Assembly (NCBI GenBank): GCA_046048135.1
Contig: JBJOGR010000024.1
Coordinates: 1-13,651 of the forward strand
DNA length: 13,651 nucleotides
Direction: 5' to 3'
Source: ATZT02 sp046048135
Lineage (GTDB): Bacteria > Actinomycetota > Actinomycetes > S36-B12 > UBA5976
In this document: in pieces, positions 1 to 7,876 of the stretch
Layout: each line of letters starts with the position of its first letter
How positions within the stretch are numbered: the first letter of the stretch is position 1
Notes under the pieces: generated by a model
Databases searched by the model: none
Seen by the model: the letters and a program-made list of their open reading frames with translations, nothing else
What the model was told of the DNA's origin: nothing
Program-made: the position numbers and the translations under genes

Positions 1-212
1 GAATTTTGTCAGGCAAAGCTGCAGAAAAATTACAACAATCAAGAATTTCAGAAGTAGTAGTCACAGATACTTTGCCAATAGTTGCTGAATCAAGATTTAA
101 TAAATTAACTATTTTGCCAATAGCACCCCTTATTGCAGATGCTGTTCGGGAAGTATTCCGAGAAGGTTCAGTAACCAGTCTTTTTGATGAAAGACAACCT
201 TCTCTCTTCTAG
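1..212 (+). CDS. prs: Ribose-phosphate pyrophosphokinase (PRPP synthetase), C-terminal end
   Basis: Only the last 69 or so codons are in the window; the 5' part lies to the left. PRPP synthetase makes phosphoribosyl pyrophosphate from ribose 5-phosphate and ATP for nucleotide, histidine and tryptophan synthesis in the cytoplasm. The visible tail matches the family end: LSGKAAEKL, then SEVVVTDTLPI, then LTILPIAPLIADAVREV and a final SVTSLFD, which in other actinobacterial Prs proteins is almost the same. The frame is open from base 3 to a TAG at 210–212. The catalytic and PRPP-binding parts are not visible here. Prs next to rplY and pth is a common actinobacterial order, which supports the call. 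Confidence 0.93.
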   Translation, partial: ILSGKAAEKLQQSRISEVVVTDTLPIVAESRFNKLTILPIAPLIADAVREVFREGSVTSLFDERQPSLF

Positions 213-217
213 AAAAA

Positions 218-237
218 GCCCCTTAGTTCTAGGGAGC
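218..237. terminator. Possible weak hairpin downstream of prs
   Basis: GC, then CCTTA, loop GTTC, then TAGG(G) and GC form a stem of about seven pairs with one C·A mismatch, starting six bases after the prs stop. On the plus strand no T-run follows, so this is not a classical intrinsic terminator. On the minus strand the hairpin is followed by TTTTT. It may mark the 3' end of the prs transcript, or it may be chance. Confidence 0.3.
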
Positions 238-279
238 AATTAATGCTTTAGTAATGTTTCAGTTACGCAATTCGGCGAG

Positions 280-321
280 GGTGATGAAACAGTCACCGTG
301 ATCGACGGAAAGGTTCGATTA
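280..321 (+). promoter_or_regulatory. Tandem hairpins in the rplY leader
   Basis: The 112 bases between prs and the chosen rplY start contain two adjacent inverted repeats. The first is GGTGAT / GTCACC (280–285 with 292–297, loop GAAACA, last pair a T·G wobble). The second is TGATCGA / TCGATTA (299–305 with 315–321, one G·T wobble), and its nine-base loop carries the likely ribosome binding site GGAAAGG (307–313). The stretch is clearly richer in G and C than its surroundings. A cis-acting leader through which L25 or another signal controls translation is an inference; no known Rfam family was recognised. Confidence 0.45.
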
Positions 322-324
322 AAA

Positions 325-849
325 ATGTCTAAAGATAAACAAACAGTATTTTCACTTGCAGCACAAAAACGAGATAAATTCGGTAAAGGTGCATCTAGAA
401 GAGATCGTCAAGCAAATCGTTTACCAGCAGTTGTTTATGGAAATGGTCAAGAACCAATTCACGTTTCCCTTGATCAACACGATGCTTCCCTTGCGTTAAG
501 AGTTCCTTACGCAACAATCAATTTAGAATTAGATGGAAAGAAATTTGTAGTAGCTCCACGTCAAATTCAAAAAGATCCAATCAAGCCAATTTATAAACAC
601 GTTGACTTAGTTGTTCTAAATGAAAAAGAACAAAAAGAAAGATTAGATCTAGCTTCAAGAGCAGATGAGTTAGCTGCTGAACAATTGAAAGCACGTCTTG
701 AACTTGCTGCTAAATCCAAAATGGATCTTGGCGAAGTTGCTCCTGTTGCTGCCGCTGCAACTGCTGAAGGTGCTGCTGCACCAGCTGCAGGCACTGAAGC
801 TGCTGCTGCACCTGCTGCTGAAGCAAAAGAAGCTGAAGCAAAGAAATAA
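325..849 (+). CDS. rplY: 50S ribosomal protein L25 (CTC/TL5 type)
   Basis: L25 binds 5S rRNA in the large ribosomal subunit; the longer CTC form has an extra C-terminal domain and was first known as a general stress protein. The N-terminal part shows the family pattern, FGKGASRRDR at about residues 19–28, then a VVYGNGQEP segment and KDPIKPIYKHVDL, which matches the conserved (D)-P-x-(R/K)-x-(I/V)-xHVDF stretch. The last 40 or so residues are almost only Ala, Glu, Pro and Lys, a disordered acidic tail common in actinobacterial L25. I chose the ATG at 325 (174 residues) over a GTG at 298: the family starts with MS plus a short run before the first strand, GGAAAGG lies 11 bases upstream, and the extra nine codons fall inside a hairpin. 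Confidence 0.94.
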   Translation: MSKDKQTVFSLAAQKRDKFGKGASRRDRQANRLPAVVYGNGQEPIHVSLDQHDASLALRVPYATINLELDGKKFVVAPRQIQKDPIKPIYKHVDLVVLNEKEQKERLDLASRADELAAEQLKARLELAAKSKMDLGEVAPVAAAATAEGAAAPAAGTEAAAAPAAEAKEAEAKK

Positions 850-885
850 TTAAGGTAACAAAACTTATAACAGTAAGGCTAAAAC

Positions 886-1461
886 ATGACTAACACTAAT
901 TGGTTAGTCGTTGGTTTAGGTAATCCTGGAAAAAGTTATCAATCTACTCGTCACAACATTGGCGCCATGGTTATTGAACATGGCGTTAGTGAATTAGGTG
1001 AAAACTTAAAATTAACTAAAAAACTTAATTCAAATATTTGTGAAACCAAATTAGGTTTAAACAAAGTTATTTTTGCAACACTTACAAGTTATATGAATGA
1101 ATCTGGAGGTCCAGTTTCATTATTAATGAATTTTTTTAAAATCTCATTAGATAATTTAATTGTTTTGCATGATGAATTGGATTTGGAATATGGAGATATT
1201 CGTATAAAACAAGGCGGCGGAGATAATGGCCATAATGGATTAAAGTCAATTAGAAATTCATTAGATTCTGGAGAATACGTAAGAATCAGATTGGGAATAG
1301 GCAGACCTCCTGGTGAATTAGATCCAGCAGATTTTGTTTTAAAGCCATTTAATTTCTTTGAAAAATCTAAATTAACAGAATTTTTAAATATGGGAAATAA
1401 AGCAATTTCTGATGTGGTTAATTACGGGGTAAGTCAAGCACAGAATTTAAATAACGGTTAA
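886..1461 (+). CDS. pth: Peptidyl-tRNA hydrolase
   Basis: Pth cuts the ester bond of peptidyl-tRNAs that drop off the ribosome and so recycles tRNA; it is a small cytoplasmic enzyme. The 191-residue length is typical. The family motifs are all visible: GLGNPG at residues 10–15, TRHNIG with the catalytic His at 23, YMNESG with Asn71, LHDELD with Asp96, and GHNGLKS with Asn117. The third motif reads GGGDNGHNG where GGGHAGHNG is usual, a mild change. The gene follows rplY by 36 bases, a standard rplY–pth pair, and its stop lies two bases before the next start. Confidence 0.97.
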   Translation: MTNTNWLVVGLGNPGKSYQSTRHNIGAMVIEHGVSELGENLKLTKKLNSNICETKLGLNKVIFATLTSYMNESGGPVSLLMNFFKISLDNLIVLHDELDLEYGDIRIKQGGGDNGHNGLKSIRNSLDSGEYVRIRLGIGRPPGELDPADFVLKPFNFFEKSKLTEFLNMGNKAISDVVNYGVSQAQNLNNG

Positions 1462-1463
1462 TC

Positions 1464-2240
1464 ATGCAAGAAGAATCAGATTTAGATTTCGCAATTGAAC
1501 TTGCTGAATTGGTTATGGATGTTTTGGATGAATTTAAGAAAGAAAATCCTGTTCCACAAGAATTAAATAAAAGAAAAGCATATGGCAAAAGTGCTGATAA
1601 ATATTCACACAATTTTTTAATGAAAGAGTTTGCCAAATATCGACCAAATGACGTGGTGTTAAGCGAAGAAGGAGTAGATCCTAAAGAAAGATTATCTGCT
1701 CAAAGATGTTGGATAATTGATCCTTTAGATGGAACTTTTTATTTTGCTAATAATAGAAAAGATTATGCAATCCATATTGCTTTGTGGGAAAAAGATTCAA
1801 AAGATTTAAGTAATATTTCTTTATCTGTTGTTGGAATTCCTGAAACAAAAAAGATTTACACTTCAAATGACAATCTACACATTCCAGTAACTAACAAAAT
1901 TCCTAGATTATTAGTTTCAGGTTCAAGACCACCTTTAGAAATGCCAAAGTTAATTGAGTTTTTTGACGAAAAATACGGTGGTTTAGAAGTAAAAAGTGTA
2001 GGTTCTGTAGGAGCTAAAGTTGTCGAAATTTTAGAAGGCAATGCTGATTTTTATATTCACACCACTGGTTTTTATGAATGGGATATTGCCGCACCTTTGG
2101 CAGTTGCTGACAAAGCAGGATTAATAGTTAGTGATATTTCTGGAAATCCATTAAAGCTCAATAAAGAAAACTTAAGAGTTGAAAATGTAATTGTGTGTAA
2201 AAAAGAGTTATTTAAGGATGTTTTACAGGCAGTTTCATGA
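1464..2240 (+). CDS. cysQ: Inositol-monophosphatase-family phosphatase, CysQ-like 3'(2'),5'-bisphosphate nucleotidase
   Basis: The protein belongs to the Mg2+-dependent, lithium-sensitive phosphatase superfamily. It has the acidic pair EE at 68–69, the metal-binding motif IDPLDGT at 85–91, and the second motif YEWDIAAPLAVADKAG at 204–219 with Asp207. RKDYAIHIALWEK after the first motif is close to the RDDWAVHIAL of actinobacterial CysQ proteins, which remove the 3'-phosphate from PAP/PAPS in sulfur metabolism and can also act on inositol phosphates. The exact substrate is inferred. At 258 residues it is of normal length. Its start lies two bases after the pth stop and its TGA overlaps the mfd ATG (ATGA). 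Confidence 0.82.
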   Translation: MQEESDLDFAIELAELVMDVLDEFKKENPVPQELNKRKAYGKSADKYSHNFLMKEFAKYRPNDVVLSEEGVDPKERLSAQRCWIIDPLDGTFYFANNRKDYAIHIALWEKDSKDLSNISLSVVGIPETKKIYTSNDNLHIPVTNKIPRLLVSGSRPPLEMPKLIEFFDEKYGGLEVKSVGSVGAKVVEILEGNADFYIHTTGFYEWDIAAPLAVADKAGLIVSDISGNPLKLNKENLRVENVIVCKKELFKDVLQAVS

Positions 2241-5200
2241 GCTTAAATCATTTAGTTAAAGAAATTACCAAAAATCCAGTTTGGCAAAACTTAACAAAAG
2301 CTTTAGAAACAGAATCAACATTCAAGATTGCTGCTCCAAACTCTATTTTTTCATTCATCACTAATCATTTAGTTAATAATTCAGATTCAATTGTTTTAGC
2401 CGTTACTTCTAACTCGAAGGAAGCAGATCGATTAGTTCAAGAATTATCTTTGTGGAATAAGGAAATATCAGTAGCTAATTTTCCAGCATGGGAGACTTTG
2501 CCACATGAAAAAATTGAACCTACAAAAGATATTGTGGGTCAGCGTTTAGCAGTAATTAGAAGATTAAGTCATCCCAATAATAATTATTTTCAAGCAAGAA
2601 AATTAGATGTAGTTGTTGCACCAATTAGATCTTTAATGCAACCAATATTGAAATCATTACAAGATTTAGAACCTTTAGCGCTTAAGCCAGGAGATTCTAT
2701 AGATCTAACAAAAGCTATTACTCAATTAGTTGATTTGGGATATGAACGAGTTGAAATTGTTGAAAAAAGAGGAGAGTTTGCAGTTAGAGGTGGAATTTTA
2801 GACATATTTATTCCAGGAAATGAACATCCTTTAAGAGTAGATTTTTTTGGAGATGAAATTGAAGAAATAAGAAACTTTTCAGTAGCAGACCAAAGAAGTT
2901 TAGACATTGCAACTAATGGGCTTTGGGCTCCTGCTTGCAAAGAACCTTATTTAAATGAAGAATTCATTCCTTTAGGTCCACTTTCTTTATTCACAGATTT
3001 ATTTAAATCTCAAAGCATTGTTTTATTAAGTGATGCAGAAAAAATTAAAGCAAGAGCTCAAGAAGTTTTAAAAACAGCTGATGAATTTCTAAACGCAGCC
3101 TGGGTTAATGCAACAACTGGGGCAGAAGTTCCACAAGAGATCTTGCATGGAGGATTCAGAGATTTAGAAACAATTGAAAAAAGTGCATTAAAAAATTACT
3201 TGAAATGGTGGCAAGTTAGTCCTTTTATTGGACACATTGATGATTTGGATTTTGAAGCACTTGATTTAAAAGCAAAAGTTATCGAAGGCTTTAGAGGAGA
3301 CTTTACTAATTTAATAACTGAGATTAGAAACAAATTAAGTCTTGGTTGGCAAGTAGTAATTACATCTGCAGGTTCTGGTTCAATTCAAAGATATTTTGAA
3401 CAGTTTTCTAACGCAGATATTGCTGCAAAAATAACAGAAGAAGAATTATCGAAAAATGTAGTTAATTTAGTTGTTTCTGATCTAAATCATGGTTTTTCTT
3501 TACCTGAACAAAAATTTATTTTAATTACTGATACAGACATCGTTGGTGCAAAAAGTAGCATGAAAGAAGTTTCGAAACTACCTTCCAAGAGAAAAAATAG
3601 TATCGATGTTTTGTCTCTTACTTCCGGTGATTACGTAGTTCATGAACAGCATGGCGTTGGAAAGTATGTCGAAATGACCAGTCGAACAATTGGTAATGCC
3701 ACCAGAGAATATTTAGTTATTGAATACGCCTCATCAAAACGAGGACAACCAAAAGATCGTTTATTTGTTCCTACTGACCAATTAGATCAAATTACAAAAT
3801 TTATTGGGGCAGAAATTCCTACCTTAAACAGATTAGGTGGAATTGATTGGGAAAAGACAAAAGGAAGAGCTAGAAAAGCTGTTAAACAAATTGCAGCAGA
3901 ATTAATAAGACTTTATGCAGCAAGACAAGCCGCCAAAGGTTTTGCTTTTTCTCCAGATACTCCTTGGCAGCGAGAGTTAGAAGATGCATTTGCTTATGTA
4001 GAAACTCCAGATCAACTTTCTTGTATTGAAGAAGTTAAGAAAGATATGGAAAAAAGTGTTCCTATGGATCGTGTTATTGCAGGAGATGTTGGCTATGGAA
4101 AAACTGAAATTGCCGTAAGAGCGGCATTTAAAGCAACTCAAGATGGAAAGCAAGTTGCAATTTTGGTTCCAACAACATTGTTAGTGCAGCAACATTTTGC
4201 AACATTTTCTGAAAGATTTGCCCCATTTCCAATAAAAATAAAACCGCTCTCAAGATTTCAAAGCACCAAAGAGATAAATGAAACTTTAGAAGGAATTAGA
4301 GAAGGAACAGTAGATGTAGTAATTGGTACTCATCGATTATTAACTTCAGATGTTAGATTTAAAGATTTAGGTTTAGTAATAGTTGATGAAGAGCAAAGAT
4401 TCGGTGTTGAACATAAAGAACATTTAAAAGCTTTAAGAACAAATGTGGACTTCTTAACTATGTCTGCAACACCAATTCCAAGAACTTTAGAGATGGCAAT
4501 AACTGGAATTAGAGAAATGTCTGTGATTCAAACTCCACCAGAAGAAAGACTTCCAGTTTTAACTTTTGTAGGCCAATTTGATAAAAAACAAGTTGCAGCA
4601 GCAATTAGAAGAGAATTATTACGAGAAGGTCAAGTTTTTTATGTTCATAACCGAGTTTCTTCAATAGATAAAGTTTATGAAGATTTGAAAGATTTAGTTC
4701 CAGAGGCAAGATTTGCTATAGCTCATGGACAAATGAATGAACATGAATTGGAGCAAGTAATTCTAGATTTCTGGGCTCAAAAATATGATGTGTTAATTTC
4801 AACCACAATTGTTGAATCAGGTTTAGATATTCCAAATGCAAACACATTAATTGTTGATAGGGCAGATCGTTTTGGTTTATCACAATTGCATCAAATTAGA
4901 GGAAGAGTTGGCAGGGGAAGAGAAAGAGCATATGCCTATTTCTTTTTCCCTGAAGATAAACCTTTGACAGAAAATGCTTATGACCGTCTGGCCACAATTG
5001 CTCAACACACAGAACTAGGTTCTGGAATGGCAGTGGCATTAAAAGATTTAGAAATAAGAGGAGCAGGAAATATTTTGGGTGGAGAACAATCAGGTCATAT
5101 CGCAGAAGTGGGATTTGATTTATATGTTCGCTTAGTTGGTGAAGCTCTAGCTTCTGCTAAAGGTGAAGAATTAAGGACAGATACTGAAATAAAAATTGAA

Positions 5201-5650
5201 TTAACTTTAGATGCACATTTGCCTACAAGTTATATAAAAGAAGAAAAATTACGTATGCAAATTTATCGAAGATTGGCTGATGCCAAAACTGAAAAGGAAG
5301 TTAATGAGATAGAAGAAGAACTTCTTGATCGCTTTGGAAAATTCACAAAACCTGTAGAAATTTTGTTAAAAGTTTCTAAATTAAGAGTTTTAGCAAGAAA
5401 AGTAGGCGTAAGTGAAATTGTGCAACAGGGAAGATCTATAAGAATTTCACCACTTGATTTGCCAGATTCTCGAATTATTAGAATTAATAGGAACTACCCC
5501 GGAACTCAAGTTAGAGCCACGGTACGAAGCATTTTGGTACCTGCACCAACAACAGCACTTGTTAATGGTCAAGTATTAAAGAACGAAGAAATTATTGATT
5601 GGGTCACAAACTTAATTAATGATTTATTTGAAGATGAATTGAAGGGATAA
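2237..5650 (+). CDS. mfd: Transcription-repair coupling factor Mfd
   Basis: Mfd is a DNA translocase that pushes stalled RNA polymerase off damaged template and recruits UvrA to start nucleotide excision repair. The 1137 residues are near full family length and no domain seems missing. The N-terminal 330 or so residues carry the UvrB-like UvrA-binding region (for example AVRGGILDIFIPG). The RNA-polymerase interaction domain begins near residue 464 with DYVVHEQHGVGKY. The superfamily 2 motor has Walker A GDVGYGKTE near 615, the DEEQRFG Walker B near 716, the MSATPIPRTLEMAI motif, and RGRVGRGRERAYAYFF near 890. The TRCF C-terminal domain closes the protein. Start and stop overlap with the upstream gene implies translational coupling. 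Confidence 0.97.
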   Translation: MSLNHLVKEITKNPVWQNLTKALETESTFKIAAPNSIFSFITNHLVNNSDSIVLAVTSNSKEADRLVQELSLWNKEISVANFPAWETLPHEKIEPTKDIVGQRLAVIRRLSHPNNNYFQARKLDVVVAPIRSLMQPILKSLQDLEPLALKPGDSIDLTKAITQLVDLGYERVEIVEKRGEFAVRGGILDIFIPGNEHPLRVDFFGDEIEEIRNFSVADQRSLDIATNGLWAPACKEPYLNEEFIPLGPLSLFTDLFKSQSIVLLSDAEKIKARAQEVLKTADEFLNAAWVNATTGAEVPQEILHGGFRDLETIEKSALKNYLKWWQVSPFIGHIDDLDFEALDLKAKVIEGFRGDFTNLITEIRNKLSLGWQVVITSAGSGSIQRYFEQFSNADIAAKITEEELSKNVVNLVVSDLNHGFSLPEQKFILITDTDIVGAKSSMKEVSKLPSKRKNSIDVLSLTSGDYVVHEQHGVGKYVEMTSRTIGNATREYLVIEYASSKRGQPKDRLFVPTDQLDQITKFIGAEIPTLNRLGGIDWEKTKGRARKAVKQIAAELIRLYAARQAAKGFAFSPDTPWQRELEDAFAYVETPDQLSCIEEVKKDMEKSVPMDRVIAGDVGYGKTEIAVRAAFKATQDGKQVAILVPTTLLVQQHFATFSERFAPFPIKIKPLSRFQSTKEINETLEGIREGTVDVVIGTHRLLTSDVRFKDLGLVIVDEEQRFGVEHKEHLKALRTNVDFLTMSATPIPRTLEMAITGIREMSVIQTPPEERLPVLTFVGQFDKKQVAAAIRRELLREGQVFYVHNRVSSIDKVYEDLKDLVPEARFAIAHGQMNEHELEQVILDFWAQKYDVLISTTIVESGLDIPNANTLIVDRADRFGLSQLHQIRGRVGRGRERAYAYFFFPEDKPLTENAYDRLATIAQHTELGSGMAVALKDLEIRGAGNILGGEQSGHIAEVGFDLYVRLVGEALASAKGEELRTDTEIKIELTLDAHLPTSYIKEEKLRMQIYRRLADAKTEKEVNEIEEELLDRFGKFTKPVEILLKVSKLRVLARKVGVSEIVQQGRSIRISPLDLPDSRIIRINRNYPGTQVRATVRSILVPAPTTALVNGQVLKNEEIIDWVTNLINDLFEDELKG

Positions 5651-5652
5651 CT

Positions 5653-6270
5653 ATGAAGAAGATATTGAAAACTTCATTAGTACTTATTTTTTCAACGATT
5701 CTTGTTGCTTGTGGTCAACAAAATCCAGGAACAGCAGCTTATGTAGGCGACTATCGTATTACTGAAGAAGAGTTAAGTTTTTATTTAAATGATTTAAGAA
5801 AAGTAGTACCTATTGAAAATAACGATCAAGGCACTTCCCAAAGTAGAGGGGTTTTGGCTCGTTTAATTATTGGTCAAATAATTTCTCAAGCAGTTACTGA
5901 AACTGGTGCAATTGTGGATCAAAGTTTAGTAGCAAATGATTACGACGCATTAGAAAAACAAACTGGTGGCTCTGATGCTTTAGCTGTTTTTGCAGGATCT
6001 AGAAATGTGCCACCAATATTAATTAAAGAAGTTTTGAGTCAAAATAGAGCTTTAGACGCAATTGGAAAAGTATTAGCACCGCAAGATTCGATAGATAATC
6101 AAAGATTTAAAGGTGAAGAATACGTAATCTTGAAAGCAAATGAAAATAACGTAAAAATTAATCCAAGATTTGGTAAATGGATTCCAGAAGATGGTTCAAT
6201 TGCTCCACCGGCAAATGAATTTAGTGAACCAGCATTTGGCTTACCTGAAGATGTTGCGCCAGGGCGCTAA
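5653..6270 (+). CDS. Small SurA-N-like lipoprotein
   Basis: Residues 1–20 form a lipoprotein signal: KK, a hydrophobic run, and the lipobox LVAC with Cys20 as the expected lipidated residue, so the product should sit on the outer face of the membrane. The mature part starts with AAYVGDYRITEEEL, which resembles the opening of SurA/PrsA-type chaperones, and continues with a predicted helical bundle. No rotamase domain follows, and at 205 residues it is much shorter than SurA. The C-terminal 40 residues (EYVILKANENNV... PRFGKW) resemble the end of other short actinobacterial SurA_N proteins found between mfd and mazG. A chaperone role in folding exported proteins is inferred. The gene starts two bases after the mfd stop with AAGGGA upstream. 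Confidence 0.72.
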   Translation: MKKILKTSLVLIFSTILVACGQQNPGTAAYVGDYRITEEELSFYLNDLRKVVPIENNDQGTSQSRGVLARLIIGQIISQAVTETGAIVDQSLVANDYDALEKQTGGSDALAVFAGSRNVPPILIKEVLSQNRALDAIGKVLAPQDSIDNQRFKGEEYVILKANENNVKINPRFGKWIPEDGSIAPPANEFSEPAFGLPEDVAPGR

Positions 6271-6273
6271 TTA

Positions 6274-6942
6274 ATGCCTAATAAAAATCCACCAACAAAA
6301 ACTGGTGTGGCTGGATTAATTGAATTAATGGACATTCTTCGTTCTAAAGATGGTTGTCCATGGGATTTAGAACAAACACATGAATCTTTAATTGAATATT
6401 TAATTGAAGAAGCATATGAATTTGCAGAAGCTGTTGATGAAGGTAACAGAGAAGCAATAAAAGAAGAATTAGGTGATGTTTTATTACAAGTAGTTTTTCA
6501 TTCAAAGATCGGACAAGAGCATAAAACAGACCCATTTAATATTGACGATGTTGCAGAGATAATCAAAAATAAATTAATTAAAAGACATCCTCATATTTTC
6601 GAAAATGATTCAAATCTAACTTCTAAAGATGTTAAAGATAATTGGGAAGTCATAAAAAGGAAAGAAAAAAATAGAACTAGCGTTACTCAAGGCTTACCAA
6701 AAGCTTTACCTGCGCTCATGCATGCAGAAAAATTGATTAATCGAGTTGAAAATTTTGACAAAGATTTAAAAAAAGTAGCAGTTAATGATTCAGTAAAACT
6801 TATTGAAAATGTAATAGTAAATGAGGAAAAAGTCGGACAATTTTTGCTATCTTTTGTTTCCCTTTGTCACGAAAAAGGTATTGATGCTGAAACTGCTTTA
6901 AGAAAAGCGATAGCCAATTACCGAAAAGAATTAGAAAGTTAA
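6274..6942 (+). CDS. mazG: Nucleoside triphosphate pyrophosphohydrolase MazG
   Basis: MazG hydrolyses NTPs and dNTPs to the monophosphate and pyrophosphate, cleaning the nucleotide pool and, in some bacteria, affecting ppGpp. One full all-alpha MazG domain is visible: CPWDLEQTHESL at 28–39, the metal-binding EExxE at 45–49, EELGDVLLQVVFH at 64–76, and KRHPHIFE at 103–110, followed by the W(E)xIKxxE and GLPKALPAL stretches. At 222 residues it is shorter than E. coli MazG (263), and its second, C-terminal MazG-like half is degenerate, without a clear second EExxE/ExxD set. It starts three bases after the lipoprotein stop. Its last 12 bases overlap the convergent gene's 3' end. Confidence 0.93.
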   Translation: MPNKNPPTKTGVAGLIELMDILRSKDGCPWDLEQTHESLIEYLIEEAYEFAEAVDEGNREAIKEELGDVLLQVVFHSKIGQEHKTDPFNIDDVAEIIKNKLIKRHPHIFENDSNLTSKDVKDNWEVIKRKEKNRTSVTQGLPKALPALMHAEKLINRVENFDKDLKKVAVNDSVKLIENVIVNEEKVGQFLLSFVSLCHEKGIDAETALRKAIANYRKELES

Positions 6943-7809
6943 TTTAATTTCTTGTTTTAGTCTTATTTGAGCAGCCGTTACGTGTGGCCCTTTTTTTGCT
7001 TTATCAGGAAGTTTTAATAAAACTCTTCTGATAATTTGTAAAGTCAAATTAGTCGTGTAGTCAACAAACCACGGTCCTGCCAAAGTTGAACCTCTCCAGG
7101 AATCTCCATACATTTTTCTAACCCATCTTGGCAAAGACGCAAATGACAAACTTGCCACAATTGCCCACATAAATTGTGAAGGGGTTAAGTATCTAAAAAA
7201 ACCATGCATAGGAGGCAGAAAAATAAAACGGGCTGCTTCTCGAACTTTTTTATCAGCAACTAAATAACTTCTTTTATCTTGATAATATTTTTTTAATTCT
7301 TCAACATTTTTTGGACAAATTTCTGGATCTAAACCAATTAGTTTTGCTGCGATTAATTGTTCTTTAACATATTTATCTTGATCTTCTTGACTTAATTTCA
7401 TTCCAGAACGCAAGGCAATATTTAGTAACGAATCAGTAAAACCATTGTGCACCCACAAAAGAAGTTCAGGTTGATCAAGATTTAGTGCTCTATGCATGGC
7501 TCTTACTTTTGCAGCAGCTCTATCTGCTTCTTCTTTTGTTCCAAAAGAAATCACACCTATATATTCAGCAGTTCTTAACAATCTGCCAAATGGTTCTTCT
7601 CTGTAACGAGAATGAGCTTGTACACCACCAAATGCTTTAGGTTCTAATGCTTGTAAAAATAAAGCTCTTACTCCACCAATTACTGCCATGACATCAGCAT
7701 GAATTTTCCAAGTAATTGTTCCTGGACCAAAATAGCCTTGATCATTTGAATTTGTATTTGGTTCACCAAAGGTTAATTCGGGTGCAAGCATGCTTATAGA
7801 TTTACACAC
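6931..7809 (-). CDS. MpaB/DUF2236-family (latex-clearing-protein-like) oxygenase
   Basis: The protein matches the oxygenase MpaB-like family (DUF2236): GPGTITWKIHAD at 28–39, GGVRALFLQALEP at 45–57, HSRYREEPFGRLLRTAEY at 66–83, ISFGT then KVRAMH at 101–106, and LLWVHNGFTDSLL at 117–129. Conserved His, Arg and Asp residues in these stretches are the expected haem and active-site neighbourhood; related enzymes cleave isoprenoid or rubber chains. The substrate here is unknown. Start choice is uncertain: GTG at 7809 gives 292 residues, ATG at 7791 gives 286. Neither has a clear ribosome binding site, so a leaderless ATG start is possible. It is the only minus-strand gene in the housekeeping part and is divergent from eno by 67 bases. 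Confidence 0.85.
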   Translation of the reverse strand: MCKSISMLAPELTFGEPNTNSNDQGYFGPGTITWKIHADVMAVIGGVRALFLQALEPKAFGGVQAHSRYREEPFGRLLRTAEYIGVISFGTKEEADRAAAKVRAMHRALNLDQPELLLWVHNGFTDSLLNIALRSGMKLSQEDQDKYVKEQLIAAKLIGLDPEICPKNVEELKKYYQDKRSYLVADKKVREAARFIFLPPMHGFFRYLTPSQFMWAIVASLSFASLPRWVRKMYGDSWRGSTLAGPWFVDYTTNLTLQIIRRVLLKLPDKAKKGPHVTAAQIRLKQEIKLTF

Positions 7810-7876
7810 TTTTAAAGACTTGACCAGTTGAAAGATAGGATTGGGACTGAAAAATCACAAAAATATGGGAGAGATA

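Noticed and set aside
298..324. GTG at 298 as start of rplY
   Set aside because: The nine extra residues do not match the L25 N-terminus, and the segment fits better as leader RNA with the ribosome binding site for the ATG at 325.
7841..7876. Upstream TTG (7841) or ATG (7865) as start of eno
   Set aside because: They add residues not found in enolases; the GTG at 7877 has GGGAG at proper spacing and gives the normal 425 residues.
7810..7876. TTGACC (7820) with TAGGAT (7836) as an eno promoter
   Set aside because: The spacer is only 10 bases, too short for a housekeeping sigma factor, so no promoter is called.
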